Below, piece after piece: positions 32,719 to 48,803 of a stretch of 64,000 bases of DNA. Made by a program: the position numbers and the translations under genes. Location: positions 998,530 through 1,062,529 of the forward strand of contig NW_011887298.1 in NCBI RefSeq assembly GCF_000151315.2. The letters run 5' to 3'. Under the pieces are notes generated by a model. It was not told where the DNA came from, made no database searches, and was given only the letters and a program-made list of their open reading frames with translations. Within the stretch, counting starts at the first letter, position 1. Every line of letters starts with the position of its first letter. The DNA is from Capsaspora owczarzaki ATCC 30864. Lineage: Eukaryota > Opisthokonta > Filasterea.

Positions 32719-35700
32719 ATGCGAAGGTCTGCAGCAGGCGAGGGCGGTGCTGGTGGAACTGCATCGCCATTCGCAGCAGTGACCTTCATCCGGGCTCCCT
32801 CTTCTCGCTCTAGTAGCAGCACGAGCCGTTCTGGTGGCGCGGACGGGAGCGATTCAGCTGGCGCGGTGCAGAGCAGCATGCGCAGCTCCTTCACGCTCTT
32901 GCCCACCCAAGGCGCAGCTGGACTGCGGCAAGCACGCCGTCCAATACTGCAGGATCCGGCTCGCGAAGTCGCTGCGGCTGCAGCTGCATCCGCCAGTACT
33001 GCGGCAGCTGGAACACCCGCGCAAAATTTTGGCGGGAAACTGTTGGAGACCCTGTCACAGCCACAAAAGCCACAGCGAGCCAGCCGCGCGCGCAAACCTG
33101 CCCCGCGCCAAGTGCGGCCAGCGGTGCCGGATGAGCAGCCCGCCGGGACTGGCAACCAGGAACCGAGTCGCAAGCGAGCAAGGTTGACGAATGCAAACCA
33201 TTCGTCCACACAACCGGGCGCGCATGCACCGCCAAACACCGCTGCTTCGACTGCTGGTGTCGGAGTCTGGCACACACAAGCAGCAAGCTCTGTGGAAGCC
33301 ATCCCGTGGAGTCAGTTTGCTGTCCCAAACCGCCGTGGCAACCATTCTCAACCCAAACGTGTCCAGGAACACGCTTCCGCTTCGGATCTCGAGGATTCTC
33401 TCAAAGAAGTGGACTCGGGGCACTTCCTCGATAGAAATTTCGATGAGGATGACGAAGATAACGACATTGACTACCACCCGTCAGAGTCGGAGGACGATCA
33501 AGAGTTGGACTTGACAGATTGCCTCGAACCCGAGGATCTCCTGGTAATCCCTCAGCACGTGCGCTCCGGTCTCGCATCTGCGACCTTGCTGGCGAATAGT
33601 GGTGCTGCCCAGCAGCCGATGGGGCAACCTGGTGCTGTCTTTGGCGGCCAGCTGCGCTCGGACCAAATCCCCCGCACGCGACCTCCCAGTCCTTTGGCCA
33701 TTTCGGTTTACCCAGCCCACTATCAATACGGTGGCAACGCCGGCGATACACGCGACGGCATGGCGCCCACCAGCGAGCGACTGGCCGAGCTTTCCGCGCT
33801 GACCTCGTCCAATCACCTGGTGCAAGACACATTTGCCCTGTCAAGCAGCGGCCTCCTCCCTCCTGCGAGCCATACCGAAGGTGGGGGCATGCACAATGAT
33901 ATGCTCGCCGTTCAGGATGTCTCGTCGACCAACGTGGCAACCTACGATGCGCAGCCTTCAATGCTCAGCAATCAAGCATTTTCAGTCACTTCAAGCCAAG
34001 CCCTCCATTCGTGGTTGGAATTGATGGGGCAGGAAGCACACATGGGCCAGCGGACACGATCTCATCGCAATCCCACGACAAATTTATTCGAGCTTGAAAG
34101 TATGTCAGCGTCCTGTTGTTTTTGCATTGTCGAAAACGAGACGATGAACTCACTTTTTTCTTTGGTTGGTGGCATGCTCTCTGCTCTACCTGTAGCTGCA
34201 GCCGTTGTCGACAGCACAACCAACCATTCAGATACGAACGGGGCAGAGGACACTGATTACCGGCAGTTCCTAAGCTGTCTTGATCGTGGTAAGCAACACG
34301 CTGTTTTTTAGTTGGAGGCGCAGATCACGGGGGACGGCGAATGGTCCTTGGATTGTTGAATGGGAAGGAATTTTACCGTACGGACTAGGTCTAATCTGTC
34401 TCGATTGGTCGCCAATCACCTTGAACGAGTAGGGGAGCCATTGGCGGATGACGACGATGACGATGATGAAGATTTTGCCTCCAACTGGATTAACTTGGAT
34501 CCTTTGAGCTTGAATTTCCTGTAAGTGGTTGAAATTTGAGTTGTTGTCTTTCATGACCACGCGCAATGTCTCAATTCTAGTGTCGTTGACTTTCAATGCT
34601 GCCACATATCTCCCAGCACTGGCGCTGACTCGTCGCTTCCGGTTTTAACAAAACCCCCTTCGTCCAACGAACCATTGGTGCTCCCTGCGACCACTTTAAT
34701 GGACGACATCTTTAGTAGTAGTAGTACTGGCCCGGCTGTTGTTCAACCGGCTCAACCTGCATCCATCGCCATTCCCAGCATGCAAAGGGTTGGCCCTCCT
34801 GCGCCGCCAGCTCATGTGCTTCAGCCTCTCGTTGAACCCGCGCCCCATGCACCAGCGCTCGTTTTTCATACAGCTCCGGCCCCGACTGTGACAACCCCGG
34901 TCAAGGAAGTGAAATTAGGTCGCATGCGCGCGCAACCACGAAGCATTCCTGCCTATGTCAGCATGTGGAATGCTCAGACGTATGTTGCGACTGGAAGCCA
35001 TGAGCAGTATCTCGCAATGCTTTCCCGCATCCGGCAACAGTACCGGCAGCACGTGCAAAGCTTGATTCAGTCGCTGATTTTGTATTCTTCCGACCCGGCG
35101 TTCCAATCGGCGGCCGAGGCCGTGCGAGGCATGCTCGCCCAAATCATTGAGCAATCCCCCGATCTCTTTGGCTATCCTCGCATCTGGGCGGTGCCCATTT
35201 TGAAACGCTTACTGGTCTGGCCGCTGTGGCTGGACACGGAGGCTCTCGATCCAAACAGTGCGGACAATCCATTCCGCGTGACAGGTCCCTCAACGGCGCG
35301 CCTGAACGTCCACGCCGGGCCTCAGCGCCGCGTTCTACTCATTTCTGCGTTCGTCCTGGGGCACGTGCTGTTTTTCACGGATTACTTGGAACGATGGATC
35401 ATGCCATTGTGTGATCTAGGTGGGTATCGTCTTGCTTGACTTTGTTTTTTTCCTCTGAGCGTCATGTCGCTCGAGCGCGTACTGATCTGTGTGAGATGTT
35501 GTTTGGCTGTGTTATGGTTAGATCCACGCCTTTCTGCTTTGACAGGAGATCGCGCCTCAGGGGATGAGGCCGACTCTGACGGCGAGGATTCTCACCTTAA
35601 CAGCGCGCGGCTAAAGTTCACTCTGGGCGAAGATGTGTATGTCGGATGATTGTGTCCGAGAAGGTGCTTGTCCAGGTACAATTGCAGCAGTACTGATTGC

Positions 35701-37153
35701 GATTCTTTGTTCACTACGCCCAGACTCCTAGCCATGGGTGTGCTCCAGCTCTGTGATCAAACCACGGCCATTACAAATCGCGCCGTCAACTGGCCGGCTG
35801 TCTCGTTTTACTTTGTCCCAGGCAAAACCCCTCGGCAATTGCAGATGCGGTTTAAAAACCGCCAAGCACGCGTCTTCCATCACACTGCCAAGACGCCGAA
35901 TCCCATTCAGGTAAGACAGATGGCGACCCTCTGTTTTCACGCGTCGGTCGAATCGCTGGGACGCTGGACTGGACTGGAGCGCTCATGCTGCTGTTTTCTG
36001 GTTGGTTGTCGATAGCTGCTTGCCCAGAGCTCCAACGCATGGTCCAAGTTAGTCTCGACCGTGAATGGACTGATTTCCCAGGCTCCCGAGCCAATCTACC
36101 CGTCGGAAAGCAAGGCCATGTCTGGGCTGAAGGACGCGCTGACGTACCGCTACTCGCTTGGGTATAAACGCGCTTCTTCCGTGACGCCGGCCGACCCACA
36201 GCGATCTGCTTCCGTCGCCCCGTCGCCGTGGCATCTCGCTCCAGCGTCGTCTCAATTCCATGCCCAGGCACACGCATTGCTGGCGCTCAGCTCCTGGGAA
36301 CCAGCGAGCAGCAGCACTGCAGCCGCTCCTCCTGCCGCTCCTCGTGGACGACAAGCGAATGGCCCTCCTGTCGCAAGCCAGCGCAAAAAGTCCCCTTCGT
36401 CCAAACCTCCCCGTGCCCCGAAAAACGCTGCCCCGCAGCCTGCTACTGCTTCCCACTTGGCGGCGGCGGCGTCGCCAGCAGCAGCGCCGCGCAAATCGCT
36501 CCAGAAAGCCGCATCGGCATCGCCAGCTGTTGTCGTTGCTGCAGCGAGTTCTGTCGGCATTCCTCCCGTCCCAGTCGTTCAAAGTCAACAAGAGTTTGAA
36601 CACGCTCACCTGGATGCGAGCAGCGATGAAGAGGACAACGGCCACCCACGGCAGCGGACGCCCATGGTCGAGACCGTGCGCGAGACATATGCATTGCAGG
36701 ACACTCCTGAGCGTGAAACTGGCGAGTCGGCGAGACTCCAACTCCAAGGCGGCAGTGCGGGGATGCGCGTTGCTCGCTCGGCTCGAAAATTAAATGCAGA
36801 TGCAGCAGATGATTCGGTCGCATCAGTAACCACCACCGCCACCACGGCCCATTCTTTGTCACCGCCTCGCCCCTCGCCACCACGGACGATGCGTTCGGTG
36901 CAACGGGTCGATACAGCTCACACTCCTGCCTTGGCTGCTCTGTCCGAGCTTTCCACAGCAGCATCTGCATCATTGACTGCCAACGAACTCCACCGCACTT
37001 CCCCGGCTGGGGCGATGCAGGAATCAACACCTCCAGCCCGCACGTCTCCCAGATTGGCAGATCGACAGTTGCGACGCGTGAATCCGGCGGCATTCACACC
37101 CAAGACATCATCGCCAATGCCATTGTCTTCCAGCGACACCTCCGTCAAGTCGC

Positions 37154-37184
<31 letters not shown>

Positions 37185-37451
37185 TGTGCAGTGGTCGAAA
37201 GACGAGAGTCGTCAAATTCTCAAGGCTGCACAAGAGTCGACAACCGGTCTCGGCACGGAGACTTGGCTGAGATTGATCAACGAGGGCAAGATTGTCGGCA
37301 AGACCGTTCAGCAGGTAAGAAAGAGCTTTTTGTCGTTAAAGAGTTGCGTTGTGTTGGTGCTGAACCATCTCATTCTCATGCACTCTTCCTCGCTACGCAG
37401 ATTGAAGAGCACTTTTCGGTTTTGTGGAAGAAAATCGTCAACCTGAACTGA
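32719..37451 (+). CDS. GON4L: GON4L/YARP-family chromatin regulator
   Basis: Eight exons: 32719-34099, 34196-34288, 34433-34520, 34581-35419, 35546-35636, 35724-35910, 36016-37314 and 37401-37451, for 1342 residues. Acidic motifs DEDNDIDYHPSESEDD and DTDYRQFLSCLDR followed by DDDDDDDEDF resemble the EYxxFL/DDDDxEYN blocks of GON4L. A YARP-like region follows (YLAMLSRIRQQYRQHVQSLI). A myb/SANT-like unit reads FTLGEDVLLAMGVLQLC, FVPGKTPRQLQMRFKNRQ and KTPNPIQ. The C-terminal myb-like domain is WSKDESRQILKAAQE and EEHFSVLWKKIV. Animal GON4L binds YY1 and histone deacetylase partners in cell-cycle control; the role here is inferred. Exon 3's acceptor at 34432 was chosen over one at 34389 because only it keeps frame. 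Confidence 0.78.
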
Positions 37452-38000
37452 CCCAATCTGCTTTCTGTATTTTGTAATATTAGAATTGGTTGTGCTTTTG
37501 ATGCTCTTCCACTTTGTGATCATTTCGACAATCCAATCGAGAATAATAAGCGGTTGTGGTTGGTGGACGGAAGGGCAACTTGCTTGAAAACCAGCATTTG
37601 TTGGCAAAACAAAAAATAATTCGTTTCACAAAGATAATCACAGAAGAAACACACACACACAACCAAGAACTCAGCAGAAAAGGGGGGAAAAAACAAGAAA
37701 CAACGAACGAAATACAAGGATGGAAGACAATAAAAGCACCACAACATCCAACTTGCGGACCTGGCATCCACCAAAATCAAAACAAAAAGAGGGGGGAAAC
37801 GCTGCAAAATGTGCGTCGCATTTCCGAAAGAAGAATCACTCTGCTATGTCTGCGCTGCATCAAAGCAAAGACGAGAACGAGATATAGGACGAGATGCGAA
37901 ACGAAACTCGCTCTCAAGAAATGCTGACAAAAAAGGGGGATGGAAGAATGGGGGGAAAAAAGAAGGACTGTTGAAGGGAATCGGTTTGTTTTTGTGCTGT
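37452..38000. other. Intergenic, GON4L / RAB8 tail-to-tail interval
   Basis: 549 nt between two stop codons, A-rich on the plus strand. No gene supported. Confidence 0.6.
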
Positions 38001-38774
38001 TTAAAGAATCGAGCAGAAGCCGCCAGACTTCTTTTGTGGTTGAGCACCACCGGCTCCAGCCTTAATAGTGGACGATGAAGCAGGTGCTCCGCCTGCCTTG
38101 GGGGCACCGCCAGGCGCCTTGGAATCAATCTTCTTCTTGATATCCCGTGCAATCGTCAGGAAGGCCTCCTCGACGTTGATGTTTGCCTAAGAGAAAGAAA
38201 GAGAACGGATGGGTGAGTGTTTGCAACGTTTCAAAACAAGCATAGAAAACCAAAAACAAAAACCGCCGCCTCCTTCCTCCTCCTCCTGCATCCAAAAATA
38301 ACAAAAGACACATACCTTTGCACTGGTCTCAAAGAATCGGACATTGTACTCGCGGGCAAGCTGTTCGCCTCGCTCCTTGGTCACAACTCGCTTGTCGTCA
38401 ACGTCGCACTTGTTGCCAAGAATCATCTTCTCGACGTCCTCGGAAGCGTGTTGCTCAATGTTGCGAATCCAGTTCTTAATGTTTTCAAAGGTCTTGTCCT
38501 GTGTAACATCGTACACCAGCATAATACCCATTGCGCCGCGGTAGTATGCGGTTGTGATGGTGCGGAAGCGCTCCTGGCCGGCCGTGTCCCAGATTTGCAG
38601 CTTGATCTTCTTGCCGTCGAGCTCGATCGTGCGGATCTTGAAGTCGATGCCGATCGTGGAGATGAACGTTGCGTTGAAAGCATCGTCCGAGAATCGGAAG
38701 AGCACGCAAGTCTTGCCGACGCCAGAGTCGCCAATCAAGAGCAGCTTGAACAAGTAATCGTACGCCTTCGCCAT
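38001..38774 (-). CDS. RAB8: RAB8/RAB10-family small GTPase
   Basis: Two exons, 38774-38316 and 38186-38001, encode 214 residues. The G motifs are complete: P-loop GDSGVGKT, switch I with [20 protein letters not shown] (effector region of the Rab8/10/13 group), [24 protein letters not shown] and ETSAK. The start [18 protein letters not shown] matches RAB8. The tail is GGFCSIL, with a single CaaX cysteine and terminal Leu predicting geranylgeranylation, as in RAB8. RAB8 directs trans-Golgi to plasma-membrane or ciliary transport. The hypervariable region is unusually Gly/Ala/Pro-rich ([16 protein letters not shown]). Confidence 0.93.
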
Positions 38775-40736
38775 TTCCTTAAGATGAGCGTGTGTATGCG
38801 GTTGGTCTAGTGGAGGTGAGAGAGAGAGAGAGTGAGTTAGAGAATGAGACCCAAACAATAAAAAAAAAAAAAAAGTACAGAGAGACACGATGTAGCAGAG
38901 AGAAGCAAAAGGTCAGGGGACTCGACAAGAAAGCAATAGATTGAGCGAATGGTCGAAAGTGGCAGAGTCGGCTCAGAAGACCGCAACGAAACCCAAACAA
39001 GACCAGACACGTTTGAATTGAATGCAAAACCAAAAGACCAACAAAAAAAAAATCAAAAAAAAATCAAAAAAAAAAAACAGGATCTCGTCGTTTTTGAAAG
39101 GTTGTTGATTTCGATGCTCGCTTGGATGCAATCGCGGCACAGCGTCGAGTCATTGCGCCGTGATTAGTACAATGGTACATCTCACGACCAGCCCTCACAC
39201 GCTCGTCCCACGTTGCCAAAACCAAACTCAAAAGCTCACAAAAAAAAAAAAAAAAGCAAAACCAAAAAAAAAAAAAAAAAAAAAACTTTGTGTCGGTTGA
39301 CGATCATTTCTTCAAGCTGGCTCAGCCTCTGCCTTCCCTCATCCTCTCTGTTGCTACGAAAAGAGAGACTCGCGCGCTGACCGGCGAGAGGGCGATGGCG
39401 CGGGGTTCTGCCAGTCACAGAAGCGAGCAACGCTGCTGCCGCATAGCTGATGGATGGGCACAAGGGGCAATCCACAACATTAGATTTTTTTTTTTTTTTT
39501 TTTTGTGGGGTTCTTTGTTTTTGGCAGGTTTTGTGTTTTGCGACAGCACGTCTGCCTTCGCTGTGGCTCAATGGCGACAATGCGCTGTGAGCATCAAGAG
39601 ACATGCACGATGAGGGGGGGTGCGGCGATGTCCCCAGACAGCCGCTTTGAAGGCCAGAAACAAGAAAAAAAAAAGCGGGGAAAGGAGAAAAAAAAAAAAG
39701 AAAACGAAAAAAAAAAAACCTGAAAAAAACCAAGGAATGGAAATAAAATGGCTGAGTGTGGCAATGACGTTTGGTTTGCGCAGAGAGGAGGAGGGCAGCC
39801 TCAACGCGTGAACGGGGGCTCGGTCAGTGCATCGCTCTGTAAAGAGAGTGAGAGAACATGGCGAGAGTGGATGCAAGAAGACGCATCCAACCGCGCCCCA
39901 GAGACAAACAGAAGGCGAGAGCGACGAAGACAGCAAAGGGAAAAAAAAAAAAAAAAAAAAAAAAAAAGTGCCACTCGTTACAACCCTGCTGCTTCTTCTT
40001 CCCTCAGCAAGAGCCCGTGGTGTAATGAAAGGGTTGAGTGCCGGTGTCGCTGAGATGCAGTCAGGGTTGGCCGAGGAAGGGCGAAGCGAAGGGGGCCCGC
40101 AACTGGACGAAAGACGGAGGACAAAAAAGAAAACCAAAAAAAAAAAAAAAAAAAAAAAGCCGGGTTTTGAGATGCTTTACAACTACTGGTCAATGGAAGG
40201 AGGAAAAATGACTGGGCGCGGATTCGAATCTGGGGCTTTTGTGAGGCTTGGAAGGCGACATTGTGCGCGATTTGCAATTGGTGTGATGGAGTGCTTGGTG
40301 GTCGGGGATAGGAGAGAGACACCATCACGAAGGGGGGGGGGAAGAAACGCGCAACGTTGCCAATGTTGTTGCCATTTGTGTCGAAATTCCGCATGTCCTG
40401 TGAGCTCAGGTCAATGAGGCATCTGCGAAACGTGCAGATCAACTCTATGCAAGAGCATTGTAACTTTATCGGCCCGTTTATTGCCTTCGGAGAAGTAAAG
40501 GGGGAAAAACCAATCAAAAACGAAACTTTGCGACCAGACCCGCAACTTGACCTGGAATCACTCAGGACTGAAGCACGCGAGAATGAATGCGGAAGTACCG
40601 TGTCATTTACTGAGAATATAGTAAAGAACGAGGGAAAGACCGATCAGGGATGAGCAGATAAAACACAAGAACGCTTTTAATTCCAAATCTAACCTCTCTC
40701 AATGCACATCAAAAACTAATCATCAGAAACTCATCA
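38775..40736. other. Long intergenic region rich in homopolymers
   Basis: About 2 kb between the RAB8 start and the ABCG 3' end. It contains A-runs near 38861, 39043-39078, 39239-39254, 39266-39284, 39662-39718, 39940-39967 and 40135-40158, and a T-run near 39486-39504. Short frames here have no recognisable domain and are mostly homopolymer-driven. No gene, tRNA or transposon could be supported. Confidence 0.6.
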
Positions 40737-43470
40737 TCACTCATGCTTGCGACGAAGAGCCAGGTATGTCAGAAATCGGAAGGCAACAGCGATGAGCGGG
40801 AGAACCCAGATGCCCTCCCAGCGATTTAAAGGCTGGTCGGAGCCAAACTGAAACAGCGCCTGCGGAGAGCCTTCTCCAAACAAATTGAGGAATAGGCTGG
40901 CAAAGCCGTGGTGAATGTACGAGCTCTCGTACAGCCAGACCCAATACGACGGCAGATTGGGGCGCGCGACAAGGCTGTTTGTCCAACGGACAAAGTTTCA
41001 AACAAAACAATAAAAGTTAGTCACCGACCTTGGTTTCTGCATCGAAACCCACCAAAACCCCAACACAACGCATCACAAAGCCACTCACAAGCCACAGGCA
41101 GTCATGCTGAGACCGTTGATGAGCGTTGCACCAACCATCGCCACCTCCACGACGGGCGCGATCGAGCCGACAAACGTAATCACAGAGGACGCGGTAAAGA
41201 CAACAAGAATGCAAGTCAAGAGATAAAACGGGAAGGTGTCGTTGGGCATGGCCGAAAATTTAAAGACAATGCCAGAGAAGGCCAGCGCAATGATGGCGTA
41301 GAAGGGAAAGTCGACGAGGGTTTTCGAAATCATGTACGACGAGGCGCGGTACGATCCGCTCGATCGCTCGTGGAAAAAGTTTTGACGGAAGGAGATGAGG
41401 TGGGGCGCGGCCATGAACGCCATCATGCTGAGGTACGAGCACACAAAGAAGATGACACTCGTGTTGCCGAGATCGGGGTTGGTGTTGTTGTTTGACCACA
41501 GCGAACCCATGATGCAGCCAAAGGCGATTGCCTGGAGCAACTGCGCCCAGAAAACTTGCATATTGCGCACAGTCGAGAGCACTTCGCGGCGCAGGAGCGT
41601 CCAGACTTGGCGGTGGAACGGTGCGGCGTACTGCGGAATGTGCCGTGCATTGGCATCGTACTGCTCGAGCTGATCTTTCTGATCCGCACTGAGCAGCTGC
41701 TGGTAACCGGCAGATGAGTACTGGGAGACGATGGCGCGGGACGACGAATTTGTACCATTGACATTCGTTGAGCCTCCAACGGACTCCCATCGACGCAGCT
41801 CTTCCACAATGGTTGCGGATTGAGACGATTGAGCATAGGTGGTCGAGAGCTTGTGCACCGCTTCCGTGTCGTCAGCAATGATATCGACTGTTGGATGCGG
41901 GAGAGAAGATGTGGAACGTGAGAATGGCAATTTCGACGATGCGTGATGACTATCACACCACAGGCACCGCAACGAAAACACGAGAGAAAAACATGCAACT
42001 CACGGAAAAAGTCGGAGGGGTTGGTCTGAACATCACACATAAACCCACAGCCCTCAAAGAAGGGCAGCGCCTCGGGAGCGTTGCCGTAAAAGATTTGCCT
42101 GCCGTCGGCCAGCAAGAGCAGCTTGTCAAACAGCTTGGTAATGTTGGAGCGCGGCTGATGGATGGTAAACACAATCGCTCGGTTGCCATTTCGCGCAAGC
42201 TCTTGCAGGGTCTCCATGAGCGTCAGCGCTGTCTTGGAATCCAGGCCGGTGGTAAACTCGTCGAGAAACAGGAGGCTTGGGTTGGTAATGAGCTCTGCAA
42301 TCAAATAGCAAAATTCAAGGAGACAGTGAGCGTCACACGTAATCACTGAAGCAGACGGAGCAGCAGAGTCGCAAAAGATGCCTACCGACACCGACGCTCA
42401 CGCGCTTGCGCTCGCCGCCAGACAAGCCACGATGCGATGCAGTGCCAATATAGCTATCCGCCACTTTGGTGAGCTTGAGTTCGTCGATGACCTCTTGGAC
42501 CTGATGGCCAATCAACCAAAGACAGACGAGCGTGAGCGAAAATCATCTTGACGACGCCAAAACCAGCCATGGAACAACTCCCTCTCACCCGCCGTGCTCG
42601 ATCGGACTTTAACATGTAAGAGTCCAGGCGCAACTCGGCCGCAAATGTGAGCACTTCGCGAACAGTCAGGTGGCCGATGAGAATGTCCTGCTGCAACACG
42701 TAACCAGACAAGCGCTTGAAGATGCGGTTGCGTGGAGCGCCGTTCAGCAGAATGTTGCCGTGGACCTTGGCCTTGCGATCTGCTAAAATGTCAAGCAGGG
42801 TGGTCTTGCCGGAACCGGACGGGCCCATGATGGCGAGCGTTTCGCCCGGCTTGACCATGCCGTACACATTGTGCAGGATGCGTTTGGTCGTGCCGCTCTT
42901 TTGTCCCACCAAGCGAAGCGCCTTGTCTTGGACTGTCTTGTACTCTTGGATCTGCTCATTTGGGGTTTTTTTTTTCACCAAAAACAAGTGATACCTGTCA
43001 GTCAACGAAATCGGCACACCCGTCTCAGATACGAATCAATGGTTTTGGGGGGTTTGGTCTCACCTCGTAGGACACGTTGCTAAAGGTAAAGTACGCGGGA
43101 ATCCGCTTGACAGCACGCGAGTAGGATGCACTGAACTTGGTTGGGGACGTGGCTCCGGAGCTCAGCAGCGGGGTGGTATCGTCATTGTCGGAGATGACGT
43201 CTACAGCAACAAGGCAAAAGGGCGAGCGGGGATTTTAAAAAACAAACCCAGGCGTGTTGTTAGTCGAACAAAGCCAAACAGGCAACGATGCGAGAGGCGA
43301 GGTGAGGGAGGAGAGGGAAGCATGTACAAGTGAGGGTTGGGGGAAGAGAGCGGTGGGGAAGAGGGGGAGGGAGGCCGAGACGAGCGGAGAGACGGGACAC
43401 GAGGAAACGAAATCAAAGTCTCACCTGATGGACCAGAGCGAATTGGGACTCTGACGGATTGCTCAGTCAT
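40737..43470 (-). CDS. ABCG-subfamily half transporter
   Basis: Seven exons on the minus strand: 43470-43425, 43200-43064, 42951-42589, 42500-42386, 42294-42004, 41887-41089 and 40974-40737, for 662 residues. Cytosolic ATPase first: Walker A GPSGSGKTT, Q-loop LSGYVLQQD, signature LSGGERKRVSVGV, Walker B LLFLDEFTTGLD and H-loop TIHQPRS. PSDFFLDIIADD marks the ABCG linker. The C-terminal membrane domain has about six hydrophobic spans (for example FYLLTCILVVFTASSVITFV) and a re-entry region before the last span. The reverse order (ATPase then membrane domain) is diagnostic for ABCG. It must dimerise to work; sterols, lipids or drugs are typical substrates, but the one here is unknown. Confidence 0.93.
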
Positions 43471-44072
43471 TGCGAGGTGGGGAATGAATGGATGACGAGA
43501 GAGAAACGGATTGGGGAAATAGAAGAAAAAAAGACCAAGGGGAAAAAAAAAAAACAAGGACTGAGCGAGGCACGAACAATCGAAATGGACGGAATAAGAC
43601 CGCAGAGGTTGACGTGGCCAAAATGTGCGGAAATTGATCCCCGCCGACGGCAGTTTGGAAAAAGGGGGCGTGGACTCTGGATTATTGCCGGTTATTGCCG
43701 CTCAGGGGGGTTTGTCGGATGGATGCGTCGACGTGTCGTCTATGTTTTCTGCGAGGGGGAGGAACGGACGTCGGGACGGAAGAAAAATAATAAAGGTGCC
43801 CTCCGTCGGCAATCGCTCTCAAAATGGGGGGGGGGGATCGGTTGGCCAAGCATTCATCCGAATGAGTTGCCGCTCTGAATTGTCGGAGATGCATCGACGT
43901 GTCGTTGGCTCGGCTATGGGGAGGAGTAACGGAGGCACAATCACAGCAAGTAAAGCTGGAATCCGTGTAACATTCTGCGGACATTCAATGCGGGATGCCT
44001 CAATGACGACTCCCCAAGTACACGACACACAATTCAAAGTTTGAAACAAAAAGATCTATAGGCGGATCGCGT
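43471..44072. other. Intergenic, ABCG upstream / receptor kinase 3' flank
   Basis: 602 nt, G-rich on the plus strand with a G9 run near 43826. Two imperfect copies of a segment containing GCGTCGACGTGTCGT / GCATCGACGTGTCGT lie near 43726 and 43891. No gene supported. Confidence 0.5.
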
Positions 44073-47405
<3,333 letters not shown>

Positions 47406-48577
47406 GATTTGGATGATCGGTTGTGTTTCGCAAGGATGTAGCTCAGACAAGTGAGGTGATGTGAGTCTGCACAAAATCAATCTCAAAACAAGTGAGTGTT
47501 GAATAAGCGAGGGGAGCATCGGATGTACCACATCAGACATTGTGAGTTCAAACTTTCACGAGCAATGCGACAAAGAGTTCGTCTCCAAACCCTGGCAACC
47601 GCGCGTGCGTGAGGTTTGTGAGTTCTCTTCCCCCTCCGACTCTGGCAGGGAAACTGTGCATATAGCCTCGCAGTGAATCCTACTGCCTTCAACGCCGAAG
47701 AGAGGAGACGCAGGAGAGCGAGGAGCGAAGAGCTGGCAGGGGAATTTCGGAGAAATCCTGAGAATAAAGAGCAACTCGGTCTCTGCTGTTTGTTGCCATC
47801 ATCCATTGGACGGCTGCTGGGAGTACACTCTCTGACATACAAGAGCCCAACGCCCTCCCACAACGCGCTATTGCCCCCGTGCGTGTTGGTTTGCTGGCTG
47901 AGGTGAGCAACATCTGGGAACAAAAAAAAAAAAAAAAACCTCAGCACTGGTTTGCTTTGATGGGGTTTTTTTTTTCTTGGTTTTTTTTTTCTTTGTGTTG
48001 CCTTCGCTTTGACCAAGCTCGATGGATGCACGTTGACATGGATGATGAGTGAAGGGCATCATCCAGGCAGAGAAGTGGAGGAACAATCCCCTCCCCGGTC
48101 CTGTTCCTGAGTGGCGAAGCGCATCAATGCAGTCGCAGCCAATAAACGTACAGCGTGCAAAACGCCGAAAGACGGTTCAAAAGAGTGATTGTTTTGTTTT
48201 ATTGGGGGGGGGGTTCTATTCCGGTTCTTGACTCGGTCACTTGAATAGATCTAGAAATGTAGCCGATACAAGAACAAGAGGCTGGATTACATGATGAAAA
48301 TATCTCAGCCGAAAGTGGACAGCGAGGAAGGCAAGTTTGGCAAATCATCTCCATACGTGCACAAACTCGAACAGGCTTGGACTCTACTAGTGCCGCAAGC
48401 AGGCTCACAACATGTTGGATGCACAAAGGGCCTAAACAGTCAAACACAATCGATTTCTATTGACAAGGAGGAAGAGAGCGTGCGAACGAACCCCTAACCT
48501 TTCACGAGGTACTTGCAATCTCAGCTTCAAATAAACAACACACTTTTTTGATCGAGAAATGTCGGGGGGGGGGGAGC
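47406..48577. other. Intergenic upstream of the receptor kinase up to the gap
   Basis: About 1.2 kb, with A17 near 47921 and two T-runs near 47966-47990. It ends in a G-run at the assembly gap. Frames here are short and show no domain. Confidence 0.5.
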
Positions 48578-48677
48578 NNNNNNNNNNNNNNNNNNNNNNN
48601 NNNNNNNNNNNNNNNNNNNNNNNNNNNNNNNNNNNNNNNNNNNNNNNNNNNNNNNNNNNNNNNNNNNNNNNNNNNNN
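48578..48677. other. Assembly gap (100 N)
   Basis: Exactly 100 N, flanked by a G10 run on the left and a C-run on the right, with further C22 at 48781-48802. A 100-N block usually marks a gap of unknown length. Confidence 0.99.
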
Positions 48678-48803
48678 CCCCCCCCCCCTCTGGCCTCTTC
48701 CTCGCTTGCGTGTCTTTCTTTCCTCTCCCCTTTTCCTCTTCTCCCAACCTCCGTCTTCCTCTTTTTCTCGTTCCCTACTCCCCCCCCCCCCCCCCCCCCC
48801 CAA

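Noticed and set aside
36049-36747. A 232-codon minus-strand frame inside GON4L exon 7.
   Set aside because: Arg/Cys-rich translation of low-complexity coding sequence on the other strand, with no domain or splice logic.
39157-39220. A possible tRNA-His-like start (GCCGTGATTAGTACAATGGTAC).
   Set aside because: It resembles the 5' part of a tRNA, including an A-box, but there is no matching 3' acceptor strand and no B box downstream.
40205-40240. A B-box-like GGATTCGAATC.
   Set aside because: The flanking bases do not form a T stem and no A box or acceptor stem fits.
40357-40653. A 98-codon plus-strand frame between RAB8 and ABCG.
   Set aside because: No recognisable domain and no neighbouring exon. 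It may be chance in a 2-kb gene-free region.
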